Shown piece after piece: positions 35,995 through 49,009 of a DNA stretch of 64,000 nt. Origin of the DNA: Nocardioidaceae bacterium (GTDB lineage Bacteria; Actinomycetota; Actinomycetes; Propionibacteriales; Nocardioidaceae); assembly GCA_020636935.1 (NCBI GenBank), contig JACJWW010000008.1, forward strand, positions 27,042-91,041. The letters are read 5' to 3'. A program made the translations under genes and the position numbers. The stretch's first letter is position 1, and each line of letters opens with the position of its first letter. Below the pieces are notes generated by a model that saw only the letters and a program-made list of their open reading frames with translations, searched no databases and was not told the DNA's origin.

Positions 35995-36888
35995 CTAGTA
36001 GACCAGGTCAAGCCCAAGGTCGAGGCAAGTGACCGAGTGAGTCAATGCGCCAATCGAGATCACATCAGGCCCGGCCTCTGCAAGCGATCGCACGGTCTCC
36101 TCGGTTATCCCACCGGAGACCTCCACGACCAACGCTGCCGGATGGGCACGCACCAGGGCCACTCCCTCGGCAACCATCGCGGGCGTCATGTTGTCAAGCA
36201 GCACGGCATGTACGACGGGCAAGTCGCCGACCGCGACCCTGGCTGCGTCGAAGTGAAGGAGCTCGCGCAACTGGTCGAGGGTGTCCACCTCAACCTCAAC
36301 CCTGACCAAATGCCCGGCACCTGCTGCCAGCCGTTGCAATACCGACCCGAGTCCGCCGCCGAGACCGAGATGGTTGTCTTTGACCAGCACGGCATCGTGC
36401 AGCCCGAATCGATGGTTGACTCCCCCACCGTCGATGACCGCTTGTTTCTGCAGCGCCCTCAGCCCCGGCGCCGTCTTTCGAGTGTCCACGATCCGCACAC
36501 CCGTACCCGCAACCAGGTCGACGAAATGGGCTGTCCGGGTGGCAACTCCACTGAGTTGCCCCAGGAAATTCAGCGCAGTCCGCTCGCTGGTCAAGATGGA
36601 GCGTGCCCGTCCGGTCACTCGCAGAATCTCCTGGCCCGGCACAACTCGTTGACCATCCGTAGTTGACCAATCCAGCTCCAGTCCGGGGTCAACTGCTGCC
36701 AAAGTGGCCACCACGGCTGGCCCACCCGACAGCACGCCTGGCTCTCGGGCCACGATCTTGGCGGTGCCGAGAGCAGCTTCTGGCACCGTCAGGGTGGAGG
36801 TCAGGTCACCTACCAACCCGAGGTCCTCGGCGAGCGCCGTCGCAACAAGTTGCTCAATGTTGTTCGTGATGGCGCTGTTGTTCGTCAT
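35995..36888 (-). CDS. nadC: Nicotinate-nucleotide diphosphorylase (quinolinate phosphoribosyltransferase) NadC
   Basis: Converts quinolinate and PRPP to nicotinate mononucleotide with release of CO2. The 297-residue protein has SILTSERTALNFLGQLSGVAT, VRIVDTRKTAPGLRALQKQAV with the substrate-binding Arg/Lys residues, and NHRFGLHDAVLVKDNHL. The C-terminal LDNMTP and EVSGGITEETV complete the pattern. It overlaps nadB by 4 nt and is the last gene of nadABC; 101 bp separate it from mutA. Confidence 0.95.
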   Translation of the reverse strand: MTNNSAITNNIEQLVATALAEDLGLVGDLTSTLTVPEAALGTAKIVAREPGVLSGGPAVVATLAAVDPGLELDWSTTDGQRVVPGQEILRVTGRARSILTSERTALNFLGQLSGVATRTAHFVDLVAGTGVRIVDTRKTAPGLRALQKQAVIDGGGVNHRFGLHDAVLVKDNHLGLGGGLGSVLQRLAAGAGHLVRVEVEVDTLDQLRELLHFDAARVAVGDLPVVHAVLLDNMTPAMVAEGVALVRAHPAALVVEVSGGITEETVRSLAEAGPDVISIGALTHSVTCLDLGLDLVY

Positions 36889-38333
36889 GCCGCTCCTGCC
36901 AGGGTCCGATCGTCGATGCGGCGGTGTGCCCCGATGCTGGCTCCATGCAAAAAGGCCGAGCGTGCGATCAGCCAGCCGACATATCCAGCATTGTCATCGG
37001 TCAAATCAGCGAGTTGCTCAACCGCAGCAAACAACTCTTCGCCTTCGCGGAGTACTCCGCATGACTTGGTGAGGAGTGCACGCACCGTGGCCAAAACCTG
37101 ATCGTCGTGGCCTGCGGGACCATCCAAGTGCTTGATGATCAACGGGTCGGCTGGCGCCACAACGGCCGGCCACAACTGGCTCTCCCGTTGCTCCTGGTCA
37201 GTGGCATCCAGCCCAGCAGCCCGGCCGGTGACCACTGCCTCGAGAAGGGAGTTGGACGCCAACCTGTTGGCCCCATGAAGTCCGGTACGAGCCACCTCAC
37301 CCACTGCCCACAGGCCAGGGACCGACGTACGCGAGCACTCATCCACCGTGACCCCGCCCATCGAGTAGTGCACGGCTGGGCGCACCGGCAGGAGATCCTC
37401 GCTCAAGCTGAGACCAGCTTGAGCGACCAGCGCCGCAACCCGGGGGAACCGACTGGTCACCTCCGGGAGGCCTCGGGCATCCAGACTCACCTTGCGCCCC
37501 TCTTGCAGCTGGTCCCACACTGCAGCACTGACCACGTCTCTGGGTCGCAACTCATCCACGAATCGACGCCCATCGGCCAGCAGAGTCGCGCCGGCACCGC
37601 GCAGTGCTTCAGTCAGAAGAGGCATGGGGTCAAGCCCAACATCAAGGGCCGTGGGATGGAATTGCACCAGATGGAGGTCGTCGAGTCTGGCTCCGACTCT
37701 CCCCGCGATGGCAATGCCTCGACCGGTGGCGCTCAGCGGGTTCGTGGTGTGCGCGAAGAGGGCACCCAGGCCACCGGTGGCCAGGATCACTCGGCGGGCC
37801 TCGATCACCTCAGCCCCGCGCGCGGAGCTGACCTCGACTCCACTGACCGCACCCAGGTCGTCGACAAGGAGTCGGAGCAATTCGGTGTGTTCACGGACGT
37901 GAACCCCGGGCAAGGTACGCACGTGCGCTGCCAGGGCTGCGGTGATCGCAGCTCCGCTGCGATCACCGACATGTGCGATCCGGTTGCGGCCGTGACCGCC
38001 CTCAAGCGCAAGATCGAACGAACCATCCACCCTCCGGTCAAAGTCGACCCCGATGCTCACCAATTCGCGCACCACGCCAGGCGCCAAGTTGGTGATCCTC
38101 GAGATGGTGTCCAGGTCACCTGCCCCAGCACCTGCCGTGAACGTGTCTCGGGCATGCAGGCCGGGGTGGTCGTCTGCCCCCAGCGCTGCCGCGATGCCGC
38201 CCTGTGCCCAAGCACTCGCCGTACCCTCCCCGAGGGCATTCGCGGTCACGAGCACGACATCGGCGGGCGAGATGGCCCATGCGGCCGAGAGCCCAGCGAG
38301 GCCCGAGCCGACCACTACGACTGGCGCGTTCAC
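36885..38333 (-). CDS. nadB: L-aspartate oxidase NadB
   Basis: FAD enzyme oxidising L-aspartate to iminoaspartate, the first step to quinolinate. The 482-residue protein opens with the dinucleotide-binding VVVGSGLAGLSAAW. It then has GTASAWAQGGIAAAL, the flavin-covalent-family helix LATGGLGALFAHTTNP and the substrate-site VQFHPTAL, and ends with YSMGGVTVDECSRTSVPGLWAVGEVA and GANRLASNSLLEA. It overlaps nadA and nadC by 4 nt each. Confidence 0.95.
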   Translation of the reverse strand: MNAPVVVVGSGLAGLSAAWAISPADVVLVTANALGEGTASAWAQGGIAAALGADDHPGLHARDTFTAGAGAGDLDTISRITNLAPGVVRELVSIGVDFDRRVDGSFDLALEGGHGRNRIAHVGDRSGAAITAALAAHVRTLPGVHVREHTELLRLLVDDLGAVSGVEVSSARGAEVIEARRVILATGGLGALFAHTTNPLSATGRGIAIAGRVGARLDDLHLVQFHPTALDVGLDPMPLLTEALRGAGATLLADGRRFVDELRPRDVVSAAVWDQLQEGRKVSLDARGLPEVTSRFPRVAALVAQAGLSLSEDLLPVRPAVHYSMGGVTVDECSRTSVPGLWAVGEVARTGLHGANRLASNSLLEAVVTGRAAGLDATDQEQRESQLWPAVVAPADPLIIKHLDGPAGHDDQVLATVRALLTKSCGVLREGEELFAAVEQLADLTDDNAGYVGWLIARSAFLHGASIGAHRRIDDRTLAGAA

Positions 38334-39322
38334 AACTCCAGCATCCTTTCGATCGCCCGACGCGCAGGCTGGGCGAGGGCCGGATCTACGTGTACCTCGT
38401 GACTGCCGGTCTCCAGGCTCCTGCGGATCGCGCTCAAGGTGTTGCGCTTCATGTGCGGGCAGAGGTTGCAGGGCCGCACCATCTCCACGTCTGGGTTGTT
38501 GGCGGCAATGTTGTCACTCATCGAGCACTCGGTGATCAGGGCGACCTTCGCGGGCCGGTTGTCGACGACGAAGGCATTCATCTGAGCGGTCGAACCACTT
38601 GAGTCAGCGGCAGCCACCACCTCAGGCGGGCACTCCGGGTGAGCTAGCACGACCACGCCGGGGTGGTCCTCACGGATCTGCTCGATGTCGCCTGGAGTGA
38701 ATTTCTCGTGTACTTCGCACGCCCCCGGATGCGTGATCACCTCGACTCCGGTCTGAGCCGCGATATTGGCCGCCAGGTATTGGTCGGGGATCATGATCAC
38801 GCGGTCAACCCCGAGCGACTCGATCACCGCGACTGCATTGCCCGACGTACAACAAATGTCGCTGGCGGCCTTCACCGCTGCCGAGGTGTTGACATAGGTG
38901 ACCACCGGCACCCCCGGGTGCTTGGCTCTGAGTACCTCGATGTCAGCGACGGTGATGCTCTCGGCGAGCGAGCAACCGGAGCGCAGGTCGGGCAGGAGCA
39001 CGCGCTTGGCGGGGTTGAGCAACTTGGCGGTCTCTGCCATGAAGTGGACCCCTGCCAACACAATGGTGCCCGCCTCGACGGCCTGGGCCTCGCGAGCCAG
39101 CGCCAACGAGTCGCCGACGATGTCTGCAACACCATGGAAGATCTCGGGCGTCATGTAGTTGTGCGCCAAGATCACTGCATCCTGCTCGGTCTTGAGTCGG
39201 GCGATCGCATCAATGTCATCGGCGAAGGTGGCAAACTCGACGGCTGGGATCACCCGCAGCAGTCGATCCTTGACCAGCTCCGATGCGGAGGCAGTTTCGA
39301 GGGGCATTGATGTGACTGACAT
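38330..39322 (-). CDS. nadA: Quinolinate synthase NadA
   Basis: Condenses iminoaspartate with dihydroxyacetone phosphate to quinolinate, using a [4Fe-4S] cluster. The 330-residue protein has AHNYMTPEIF, DLRSGCSLAESI, YVNTSAAVKAASDICCTSGNA and VITHPGACEVHEKFTPGD, which include the cluster Cys positions, and NLCPHMKRNTL near the C-terminus with the last one. AAGGAG lies 6 nt before the ATG at 39322, two codons inside the open frame. The promoter region carries two matching palindromes and the neighbouring nrtR gene is the obvious regulator. Confidence 0.95.
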   Translation of the reverse strand: MSVTSMPLETASASELVKDRLLRVIPAVEFATFADDIDAIARLKTEQDAVILAHNYMTPEIFHGVADIVGDSLALAREAQAVEAGTIVLAGVHFMAETAKLLNPAKRVLLPDLRSGCSLAESITVADIEVLRAKHPGVPVVTYVNTSAAVKAASDICCTSGNAVAVIESLGVDRVIMIPDQYLAANIAAQTGVEVITHPGACEVHEKFTPGDIEQIREDHPGVVVLAHPECPPEVVAAADSSGSTAQMNAFVVDNRPAKVALITECSMSDNIAANNPDVEMVRPCNLCPHMKRNTLSAIRRSLETGSHEVHVDPALAQPARRAIERMLEL

Positions 39323-39335
39323 GGCCAACTCCTTT

Positions 39336-39350
39336 TACTCACAATGAGTA
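39336..39350. promoter_or_regulatory. Candidate NrtR operator 1 (nadA leader)
   Basis: TACTCA-CAA-TGAGTA, a perfect 6-bp inverted repeat with a 3-bp spacer. It lies in the nadA 5' untranslated region, just before the ribosome site. Its centre is 17 bp from that of operator 2 and both share the form TRCTCA-N3-TGAGYA. Confidence 0.75.
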
Positions 39351-39351
39351 G

Positions 39352-39368
39352 ATGCTCAGGTTGAGCAT
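39352..39368. promoter_or_regulatory. Candidate NrtR operator 2 (over nadA -10/start site)
   Basis: ATGCTCA-GGT-TGAGCAT, a perfect 7-bp inverted repeat with a 3-bp spacer. It overlaps the likely nadA -10 box TATGCT (39364-39369). Confidence 0.75.
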
Positions 39369-39392
39369 AACTGGATCATGAGGAGCCGCCAA
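39364..39392 (-). promoter_or_regulatory. nadABC promoter
   Basis: On the minus strand, TTGGCG (39387-39392) and TATGCT (39364-39369) are separated by 17 bp. Transcription would start near 39357, giving a leader of about 35 nt that contains operator 1. Confidence 0.6.
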
Positions 39393-39438
39393 GACGGCGA
39401 GGCAGTGATCCATGTCTCAGCGCGGTCGCGGCAGTATC

Positions 39439-40341
39439 TCAGCGCGGTCGCGACAGTGGCAGCTTCGTGCCGACGTGCTGCCGCTCGCCGACCAACTCCC
39501 GGCGATAGCGATAGAGCCGGGCTGGGCGCCCTCCAGTGGAGCGATCGAACTCCCCCGTGGGCTCCACCAACTGGTGCTGTTGCTCGATCAGACGTCGGAA
39601 GTTTTGAGTGTGCACGGGCTGCCCTGCGAGTGCTTCAACAACTTCTTGCAGTCGACCCAGGGTGAAGGTCTCCGGCACCATCTCGAAGACCATCGGGCGA
39701 TACTGCAACATGCTGCGCAGTCTGGAGAGTCCGGTCGCCAAGATCCGCCGATGGTCGTGCAACATCGGCCTCCCAGGATCGGCCTGCCTCTTGGCGCTCG
39801 CCCGGTCTCGTGACTCGGCCAATAGCCCGGCCTCCCACATCACCTCATAGCGCTGAAGGGCCAACTCGGGTCGCCACGGAAAACCGGCCTCTCCCATCAG
39901 ATAGCCAACGCGTTCCTGCCGCTCGAGGCTGCCGCGTGCCCAATCCGCAAGCGCAGCGCGCATCGTGATCAGTTCCTCACCCGGTCCTGCTCGTAGGTCT
40001 TCCCAAGGCAGGAGTCCGTAAACAGGCTGCCACCAGCCCTGTTGAGATTCCCCTCGATCCAGGCCGGTCAAACCCAGATAGGAGACCGAAACGATCCGAT
40101 CAAGCCGTTCCCCTGTTTCACTGATCCGGTCAGCATCGGCAAAGGTGTAAAGCTGCTCGACATAGCCGATCGCACGCCCAGCCTGCTCCGCGGCAAACTC
40201 CCTGACCGACCCCTGCAACGATCTCTGATCTGAGGCCAACGGCCCCGAGGGCAGGCGAGCTGGATCTCCAGACGCCAAGACCAAAGGAGTCGCTCCGTCA
40301 ACCGCCAGCACGACGGCGACCAACTCACCTCTGATCCGCAT
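39439..40341 (-). CDS. nrtR: NrtR-type transcriptional regulator of NAD synthesis (degenerate Nudix domain)
   Basis: A 300-residue protein with an N-terminal Nudix-fold domain and a C-terminal winged helix, the NrtR layout. These proteins repress NAD biosynthesis genes and are released by ADP-ribose or related NAD metabolites. The Nudix box at residues 33-55 is degraded. The G-x5-E glutamate is Gln39, and the REUXEEXG block reads REFAAEQA, with Ala51 for the first Glu of the pair and Ala54 for Gly, so hydrolysis is doubtful. The winged-helix part includes FTLGRLQEVVEALAGQPVHTQNFRRLIEQ and STGGRPARLYRY. GGAGGG lies 6 nt before the ATG. It sits directly upstream of nadABC, like Rv1593c in M. 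tuberculosis. Confidence 0.88.
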   Translation of the reverse strand: MRIRGELVAVVLAVDGATPLVLASGDPARLPSGPLASDQRSLQGSVREFAAEQAGRAIGYVEQLYTFADADRISETGERLDRIVSVSYLGLTGLDRGESQQGWWQPVYGLLPWEDLRAGPGEELITMRAALADWARGSLERQERVGYLMGEAGFPWRPELALQRYEVMWEAGLLAESRDRASAKRQADPGRPMLHDHRRILATGLSRLRSMLQYRPMVFEMVPETFTLGRLQEVVEALAGQPVHTQNFRRLIEQQHQLVEPTGEFDRSTGGRPARLYRYRRELVGERQHVGTKLPLSRPR

Positions 40342-40392
40342 CCAGAACCCTCCACATGTTTGGCGTCAACACCTAAACTCGCCGGGCGGCTT

Positions 40393-40420
40393 TTGTCTCC
40401 GACTGGGCCCACGGTAGCCT
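40393..40420 (+). promoter_or_regulatory. sdhCAB promoter (leaderless)
   Basis: TTGTCT (40393-40398) and TAGCCT (40415-40420) with a 16-bp spacer. The -10 box is 8 nt before the GTG of sdhC at 40429 and no Shine-Dalgarno is present. Confidence 0.65.
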
Positions 40421-40428
40421 GACCCCTT

Positions 40429-41130
40429 GTGGCAACCGACACTCTTGTGAAGAATGCGCGCGCCGCGCGCACGACCATCGCCCTCAAACTCGCGATGGCG
40501 ACCTCTGGACTCATCTTCATCGGCTTCGTGCTGATGCACATGTACGGCAATCTGAAGGCCTTCGGCGGGCGCGACGCCTTCAACAAGTACGCCGAGCATC
40601 TGCGCACCTTCGGCGAGCCGATGCTCCCCCACGAAGGGCTACTGTGGGTGATCCGCGTCGTACTCCTCGTGGCCTTGGTGGTGCATGTGGCTAGTGCGGC
40701 ACAACTCGCAGCACGGGCCAGCAAGTCACGGCCGGTGAAATACGAGGTGAAGAAGAACAAGCACTCCTCGATCTCCTCGCGCACGATGCGTTGGGGCGGA
40801 GTCGCGCTGCTGCTTTTCATCGTCTGGCACCTGATCAACTTCACCATCGGCAAGGTCAACGTCTCCGGCGGCGCCACCACCGACCCCTTCAACCTGCTTG
40901 TTGACTCATTCGACGTGTGGTGGCTGACGCTCATCTACTTGTTGGCGATGCTCGCCCTGGGCCTGCACCTGCACCATGGCACCTGGAGCGCGCTGCAGAC
41001 CCTCGGGCTCACCAACTCCGCACGCTCTCGCAAGGCGGCCAAGACCACCGGGTTGATCGTCGCCGTGGTGATCGCCGGCGGCTTCATGCTGGTCCCCCTG
41101 TTCACGCTATTCGGCGTCATCTCTAAGTGA
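40429..41130 (+). CDS. sdhC: Succinate dehydrogenase cytochrome b subunit SdhC (type B)
   Basis: Membrane anchor of a trimeric succinate:quinone oxidoreductase. The 233-residue protein has five transmembrane helices. The His positions expected for two heme b groups in the Wolinella/Bacillus type are FVLMHMYGN, YAEHLR, VVHVASAAQL, FIVWHLINF and HLHHGTW. There is no SdhD gene, as expected for type B with a fused anchor. GTG start, probably leaderless. sdhA follows 15 nt later. Confidence 0.9.
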   Translation: MATDTLVKNARAARTTIALKLAMATSGLIFIGFVLMHMYGNLKAFGGRDAFNKYAEHLRTFGEPMLPHEGLLWVIRVVLLVALVVHVASAAQLAARASKSRPVKYEVKKNKHSSISSRTMRWGGVALLLFIVWHLINFTIGKVNVSGGATTDPFNLLVDSFDVWWLTLIYLLAMLALGLHLHHGTWSALQTLGLTNSARSRKAAKTTGLIVAVVIAGGFMLVPLFTLFGVISK

Positions 41131-41145
41131 GGCAAGAGATCTCTA

Positions 41146-43176
41146 ATGGCTAACCAAAAGACAAACCCCCCTGCCACCAACCAGCCAGCAGTGCAAACCT
41201 CCGATGATGCCAAGGGGTTTTACACTCTGGGCGAAAAGATCGAAGACACCAAGGCACCGGCAGGACCAATCGACCAGCGCTGGACGGATCGCAAGTTCGA
41301 AGCCGGCCTCGTCAATCCCGCCAACCGACGCAAATTGTCGGTGATCATCGTGGGCACCGGCCTGGCCGGTGGCGCCGCTGCCGCGACCTTGGGCGAGGCT
41401 GGCTATCACGTCAAGTCCTTCTGCTACCAAGATTCGCCGCGTCGAGCCCACTCGATCGCGGCCCAAGGCGGCATCAACGCCGCCAAGAACTACAAGGGTG
41501 ACGGCGACTCCGTGCATCGCCTCTTCTACGACACCGTCAAGGGTGGCGACTACCGCTCACGCGAGAGCAATGTCTACCGCTTGGCCGAAGTGTCCCCCAA
41601 TATCATCGACCAGTGCGTGGCCCAGGGCGTACCCTTCGCCCGTGAATACGGCGGCCTGCTCGACAACCGTTCGTTTGGCGGGGTGCAGGTCTCCCGCACC
41701 TTCTATGCCCGAGGTCAGACTGGTCAGCAGTTGTTGATCGGCGCCTACCAGGCAATGGAGCGTCAGATCGCCGCCGGCACCGTTGAGGAGTTCACCCGTC
41801 ACGAGATGCTCGAAGTCATCGTTGCCGATGGCCGTGCCCGTGGCATCGTGGCCCGCAATCTGGTGACCGGTGAGATCGAGACCCATTTCGCAGACGCCGT
41901 CGTGCTTGCCTCTGGGGGCTACGGCAATGTCTTCTACCTGTCGACCAATGCGATGGGCAGCAATGTCACCGCCGCTTGGCGAGCACACCGCAAGGGTGCC
42001 TACATGGCCAACCCCTGCTATACCCAAATCCACCCGACCTGCATCCCAGTCTCTGGCGATCACCAGTCGAAGTTGACTCTGATGTCGGAGTCGCTGCGCA
42101 ATGACGGTCGCATCTGGGTGCCGAAGAACAAGGCCGACAAGGACAAGGATCCTCGTCAGATCCCCGAGGAAGATCGCGACTACTACTTGGAGCGCATCTA
42201 CCCGAGCTTTGGCAACCTCGTCCCACGCGATATCGCCTCTCGTGCCGCGAAATATCAGTGTGACGACGGCAAGGGCGTCGGCCCCGGCGGGCTGGGCGTC
42301 TATCTCGACTTCGCTGATGCGATCAAGCGCATGGGTCGTGACACCGTTGAGGAGAAGTACGGCAACCTCTTCGACATGTACGCCCGGATCACCGGCGAAG
42401 ACCCCTATGTCACCCCCATGCGGATCTATCCCGCGGTGCACTACGTCATGGGCGGACTGTGGGTCGACTACGATCTGCAGTCCAATATCCCCGGTCTCTT
42501 CGTCGCCGGTGAGGCCAACTTCTCCGACCATGGAGCCAACCGCCTCGGCGCCTCTGCATTGATGCAGGGGCTTGCAGACGGCTACTTCGTGCTGCCCAAC
42601 ACCATCCGCGACTATCTAGTGCATGGCCCATATGACGCTATCGACGAGTCACACCCAGCCGTGGTGGAGGCCAAGAACGACGTCGAGGCGCGAGTAGCGA
42701 AGTTCTTGTCGATCAACGGCGAGCGCAGTGTCGACAGCTTCCACAAAGAACTCGGCAACATCATGTGGGAGTACTGCGGCATGGAGCGCACCGCCGAAGG
42801 CCTGAAGAAGGCCATCGGTCTGATCCGCGAGCTCAAGAAGGAGTTCTGGTCGAATCTCAAGGTGCTCGGCACCGCCGACAGTCTCAACCAGTCACTGGAA
42901 AAGGCCGGACGCACTGCCGACTTCTTGGAGCTCGGTGAGTTGATGTGCATCGATGCACTGAACCGCCGTGAGTCCTGCGGTGGCCACTTCCGGGCCGAGT
43001 CCCAGACTGAGGACGGCGAAGCCTTGCGCCACGATGACGAGTTCTCCTATGTCGCGGCTTGGGAGTTCACCCCCAACGAGACCGGCACCAACGATCCTGG
43101 GATGGGCACCCCCGTCCTGCACAAGGAAGACCTGATCTACACCGCCATCGAGATGAAGCAGCGGAGCTACAAGTAA
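41146..43176 (+). CDS. sdhA: Succinate dehydrogenase flavoprotein subunit SdhA
   Basis: Catalytic subunit that oxidises succinate to fumarate. The 676-residue protein is longer than the E. coli form, with an extended N-terminus of about 65 residues before [22 protein letters not shown] attachment is expected at the His of [15 protein letters not shown]. Substrate-site elements include [30 protein letters not shown] and [13 protein letters not shown]. The length and sequence fit the type B SdhA/FrdA family of Actinobacteria. Its stop and the sdhB start overlap as TAATG. Confidence 0.95.
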   Translation: MANQKTNPPATNQPAVQTSDDAKGFYTLGEKIEDTKAPAGPIDQRWTDRKFEAGLVNPANRRKLSVIIVGTGLAGGAAAATLGEAGYHVKSFCYQDSPRRAHSIAAQGGINAAKNYKGDGDSVHRLFYDTVKGGDYRSRESNVYRLAEVSPNIIDQCVAQGVPFAREYGGLLDNRSFGGVQVSRTFYARGQTGQQLLIGAYQAMERQIAAGTVEEFTRHEMLEVIVADGRARGIVARNLVTGEIETHFADAVVLASGGYGNVFYLSTNAMGSNVTAAWRAHRKGAYMANPCYTQIHPTCIPVSGDHQSKLTLMSESLRNDGRIWVPKNKADKDKDPRQIPEEDRDYYLERIYPSFGNLVPRDIASRAAKYQCDDGKGVGPGGLGVYLDFADAIKRMGRDTVEEKYGNLFDMYARITGEDPYVTPMRIYPAVHYVMGGLWVDYDLQSNIPGLFVAGEANFSDHGANRLGASALMQGLADGYFVLPNTIRDYLVHGPYDAIDESHPAVVEAKNDVEARVAKFLSINGERSVDSFHKELGNIMWEYCGMERTAEGLKKAIGLIRELKKEFWSNLKVLGTADSLNQSLEKAGRTADFLELGELMCIDALNRRESCGGHFRAESQTEDGEALRHDDEFSYVAAWEFTPNETGTNDPGMGTPVLHKEDLIYTAIEMKQRSYK

Positions 43177-43919
43177 TGAAACTGACCCTGAAGATCTGGC
43201 GGCAGGCCAACCAAGACGCCAAGGGCGCCATGCACACCTACGAGCTCGATGAGGTCTCCGAGGACATGTCCTTCTTGGAGATGCTCGACGTACTCAACGA
43301 GAAGCTGAATGCTGATGGCGAAGAGCCGATCGCCTTCGACAGCGATTGTCGTGAAGGCATTTGCGGCATGTGCTCGTTGATGATCAACGGTGAGGCTCAT
43401 GGCCCCGAGGTCACCACTACTTGCCAGTTGCACATGCGCTCATTCAACGACGGTGAGACGATCACGATCGAGCCGTGGCGGGCCCAAGCCTTCCCGGTGA
43501 TCAAGGATCTCGTCGTGGATCGCAGCGCCTTCGACCGGATCATCCAGATGGGTGGCTTCATCTCGGTCAACACCGGTGCCGCTCCCGATGCTGCGACCAT
43601 GCCCGTGCCCAAGGACAAGGCCGATCGCTCCTTCGACATGGCCACCTGCATCGGCTGTGGCGCATGTGTGGCGGCCTGCCCGAATGGCTCAGCTTCACTC
43701 TTCCTAGGCGCCAAGATCACCCACTTGGGCGAATTGCCCCAAGGCCAGGCCGAGCGCAATGAGCGCGTGGTCAACATGGCCGCCCAGCATGATCACGAGC
43801 ACTTCGGGGGCTGCACAAATATCGGCGAATGCTCCGCGGCGTGCCCCAAGGAGATCCCGCTCGACGTGATCTCCCAGCTCAACAAAGACCTGCGTACGGC
43901 GATGAAGCAGGGCCGCTGA
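43176..43919 (+). CDS. sdhB: Succinate dehydrogenase iron-sulfur subunit SdhB
   Basis: Carries electrons from FAD to the quinone site. The 247-residue protein has a plant-ferredoxin-like [2Fe-2S] site ([18 protein letters not shown], then TTTCQLHM), a [4Fe-4S] site ([12 protein letters not shown]) and a [3Fe-4S] site ([12 protein letters not shown]). The start ATG shares its A with the sdhA stop, ensuring coupled translation. The extended [13 protein letters not shown] stretch before the third cluster is typical of the type B branch. Confidence 0.95.
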   Translation: MKLTLKIWRQANQDAKGAMHTYELDEVSEDMSFLEMLDVLNEKLNADGEEPIAFDSDCREGICGMCSLMINGEAHGPEVTTTCQLHMRSFNDGETITIEPWRAQAFPVIKDLVVDRSAFDRIIQMGGFISVNTGAAPDAATMPVPKDKADRSFDMATCIGCGACVAACPNGSASLFLGAKITHLGELPQGQAERNERVVNMAAQHDHEHFGGCTNIGECSAACPKEIPLDVISQLNKDLRTAMKQGR

Positions 43920-43929
43920 CCCCAACCAG

Positions 43930-44457
43930 CTAGTCACCATTTAGGCGGCGCCCCAGGGCGAACGAACGCTCTGGTTGCCACCCTGATTCATCATCATGCA
44001 AGTAGAGCCAGCAATGCGTGGCCTCGAACTCCGCCTCGAAGCTGGCCAACTCTGTGTAGGCCTGATCGAGCATCTCTTCGGAGACCTCGTGGGCCACGGT
44101 CACATGCGGGTGATAAGGGAACTTCGACTCCACGGCTAATGGTCCTTGACGGACCGCCTGTGACAATCGCTCCAGCTGGGAGATGCCGGTTGCAACATTG
44201 ATGAAGACGACCGGCGAGACCGGCCGGAAGGTGCCGGTGCCTCTCAGATGCACCTTGATCGAGTCACTTTGACCTGCCGCCACTTGCAGATGTCTGATGA
44301 TCCCGCCGATCTCCGCTGGCGCGACCTCTAGAGGGGCCAGCAAAGTGATGTGGGTCGGGATCTGGATAGCAGCCAAGTCGCCCAGGCGCACCCGGTAGTC
44401 CTGGAGTTGGCGACCCCAAGGCTCGGGCACTGCGATGGAAACTCCTATCCGATGCAC
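43930..44457 (-). CDS. 2'-5' RNA ligase/2H phosphoesterase family protein
   Basis: A 175-residue protein with the two H-x-T motifs of the 2H superfamily: HITLL at about residue 36 and HPHVTVAH at about residue 117. These would act on 2',3'-cyclic phosphates or 2'-5' linkages. No other domain is present. TAGTGT lies 6 nt before the GTG, suggesting a leaderless mRNA. It is convergent with sdhB (10 bp between stops) and divergent from trpS. The substrate is unknown. Confidence 0.82.
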   Translation of the reverse strand: MHRIGVSIAVPEPWGRQLQDYRVRLGDLAAIQIPTHITLLAPLEVAPAEIGGIIRHLQVAAGQSDSIKVHLRGTGTFRPVSPVVFINVATGISQLERLSQAVRQGPLAVESKFPYHPHVTVAHEVSEEMLDQAYTELASFEAEFEATHCWLYLHDDESGWQPERSFALGRRLNGD

Positions 44458-44463
44458 CCGATC

Positions 44464-44469
44464 ACACTA
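44464..44469 (-). promoter_or_regulatory. -10 box of leaderless 2H phosphoesterase promoter
   Basis: TAGTGT on the minus strand, 6 nt before the GTG at 44457. Confidence 0.5.
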
Positions 44470-44539
44470 ACGATCCCCCACCCAGATTGCTTGAAGTGAC
44501 CACTTTGTAGAGTTGCTCCGCTCATCGAGGAGGAGACAA

Positions 44540-45628
44540 ATGACCAGCAGCACGCCCCCAAGCCCCCCAGCGTCCAAGGCGTCTGCGACCTATCAGGCTG
44601 CGCTCGAGCGCAGCGATGCGATTGCGGCCCGGATCCGTACCAATCCCGAAGAGTTCAAGATGCTCACCGGCGAGCGACCAACTGGCGCCCTGCACATCGG
44701 GCACTACTTCGGATCCATCGCCAATCGCTTGAAGTTGCAGAGCAGCAACGTGGAGATCTTGCTGATCCTGGCTGACTACCAAGTGATCACCGATCGTGAG
44801 GTCGCCGGTGACATCCGGGGCAGCGTGCGAGACGTGATTCTGGACAACTTGGCGGCCGGCATCGACCCTGACCGGGCCACCATCTTCACTCACTCAAGCG
44901 TGCCGGCACTCAATCAGCTGCTCCTCCCCTTCCTCAGCCTGGTTTCGGTGGCCGAACTGCAGCGCAACCCAACCGTCAAGGAAGAGGCCACGACCGCAGG
45001 GATCACCTCGATCAACGGCCTGATGCTCACCTACCCCGTGCACCAGGCCGCCGATATCTTGTTTTGCAAGGCCAATGTCGTGCCAGTGGGCCGAGACCAG
45101 CTCCCACACATCGAGCAGACCCGGGTCGTGGCCCGACGCTTCAATGACAAATACGGCGCCACCTTCCCCGAGCCATCCGCACTGCTCTCTGAAGCGCCCC
45201 TGATCCTCGGCACCGACGGCACCAAGATGAGCAAGTCCAAGGGCAATGTGATCGAGCTTCGGATGAGCGCAGACGAGACTGCCAAGAAGATCAAGGGCGC
45301 CAAGACCGACAGTGAGCGCCAGATCACCTATGACCCCCAATCCCGACCCGAGGTCGCCAACCTGGTGCAGTTGATCGCCCTTTGTGAAGGTGGTGACCCC
45401 TACGCCATTGCCGAAGAAATTGGAGATGGTGGCGGTGGTGGTCTGAAGAGGCGTCTCACCGACGCGATCAACACCCACTTCGCGCCATTGCGAGCCAGGC
45501 GCGCAGAGCTCAGTGCCGATCCGGCAATCGTCGATGACGTCTTGGCTCGAGGTAACGCCGCCGCCAACGAAATCGCGGAGGCGACTCTCGACGAAGTGCG
45601 AGAGCGGATGGGGATGACCTATCCCTGA
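44540..45628 (+). CDS. trpS: Tryptophan--tRNA ligase
   Basis: Class I aminoacyl-tRNA synthetase charging tRNA-Trp. The 362-residue protein has GERPTGALHIGHYFGS with a perfect HIGH, the tryptophan-site block INGLMLTYPVHQAADILFCKANVVPVGRDQLPHIE (in parts), and KMSKSKGN. An N-terminal Ser/Pro/Ala tail of about 30 residues precedes the catalytic domain. AGGAGG lies 6 nt before the ATG at 44540, nine codons inside the open frame. No T-box or attenuator is visible in its 80-bp upstream region. Confidence 0.93.
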   Translation: MTSSTPPSPPASKASATYQAALERSDAIAARIRTNPEEFKMLTGERPTGALHIGHYFGSIANRLKLQSSNVEILLILADYQVITDREVAGDIRGSVRDVILDNLAAGIDPDRATIFTHSSVPALNQLLLPFLSLVSVAELQRNPTVKEEATTAGITSINGLMLTYPVHQAADILFCKANVVPVGRDQLPHIEQTRVVARRFNDKYGATFPEPSALLSEAPLILGTDGTKMSKSKGNVIELRMSADETAKKIKGAKTDSERQITYDPQSRPEVANLVQLIALCEGGDPYAIAEEIGDGGGGGLKRRLTDAINTHFAPLRARRAELSADPAIVDDVLARGNAAANEIAEATLDEVRERMGMTYP

Positions 45629-45655
45629 CCGCCCCCGCCGCTCGTCGTACCGGCC

Positions 45656-49003
<3,348 letters not shown>

Positions 49004-49009
49004 GCGGAC

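Noticed and set aside
37107..38402. 431-codon plus-strand open frame
   Set aside because: It is the mirror of nadB in high-GC coding sequence, rich in His/Arg/Gln with no recognisable domain; nadB is certain.
41557..42531. 324-codon minus-strand open frame
   Set aside because: Antisense to sdhA; nothing supports it.
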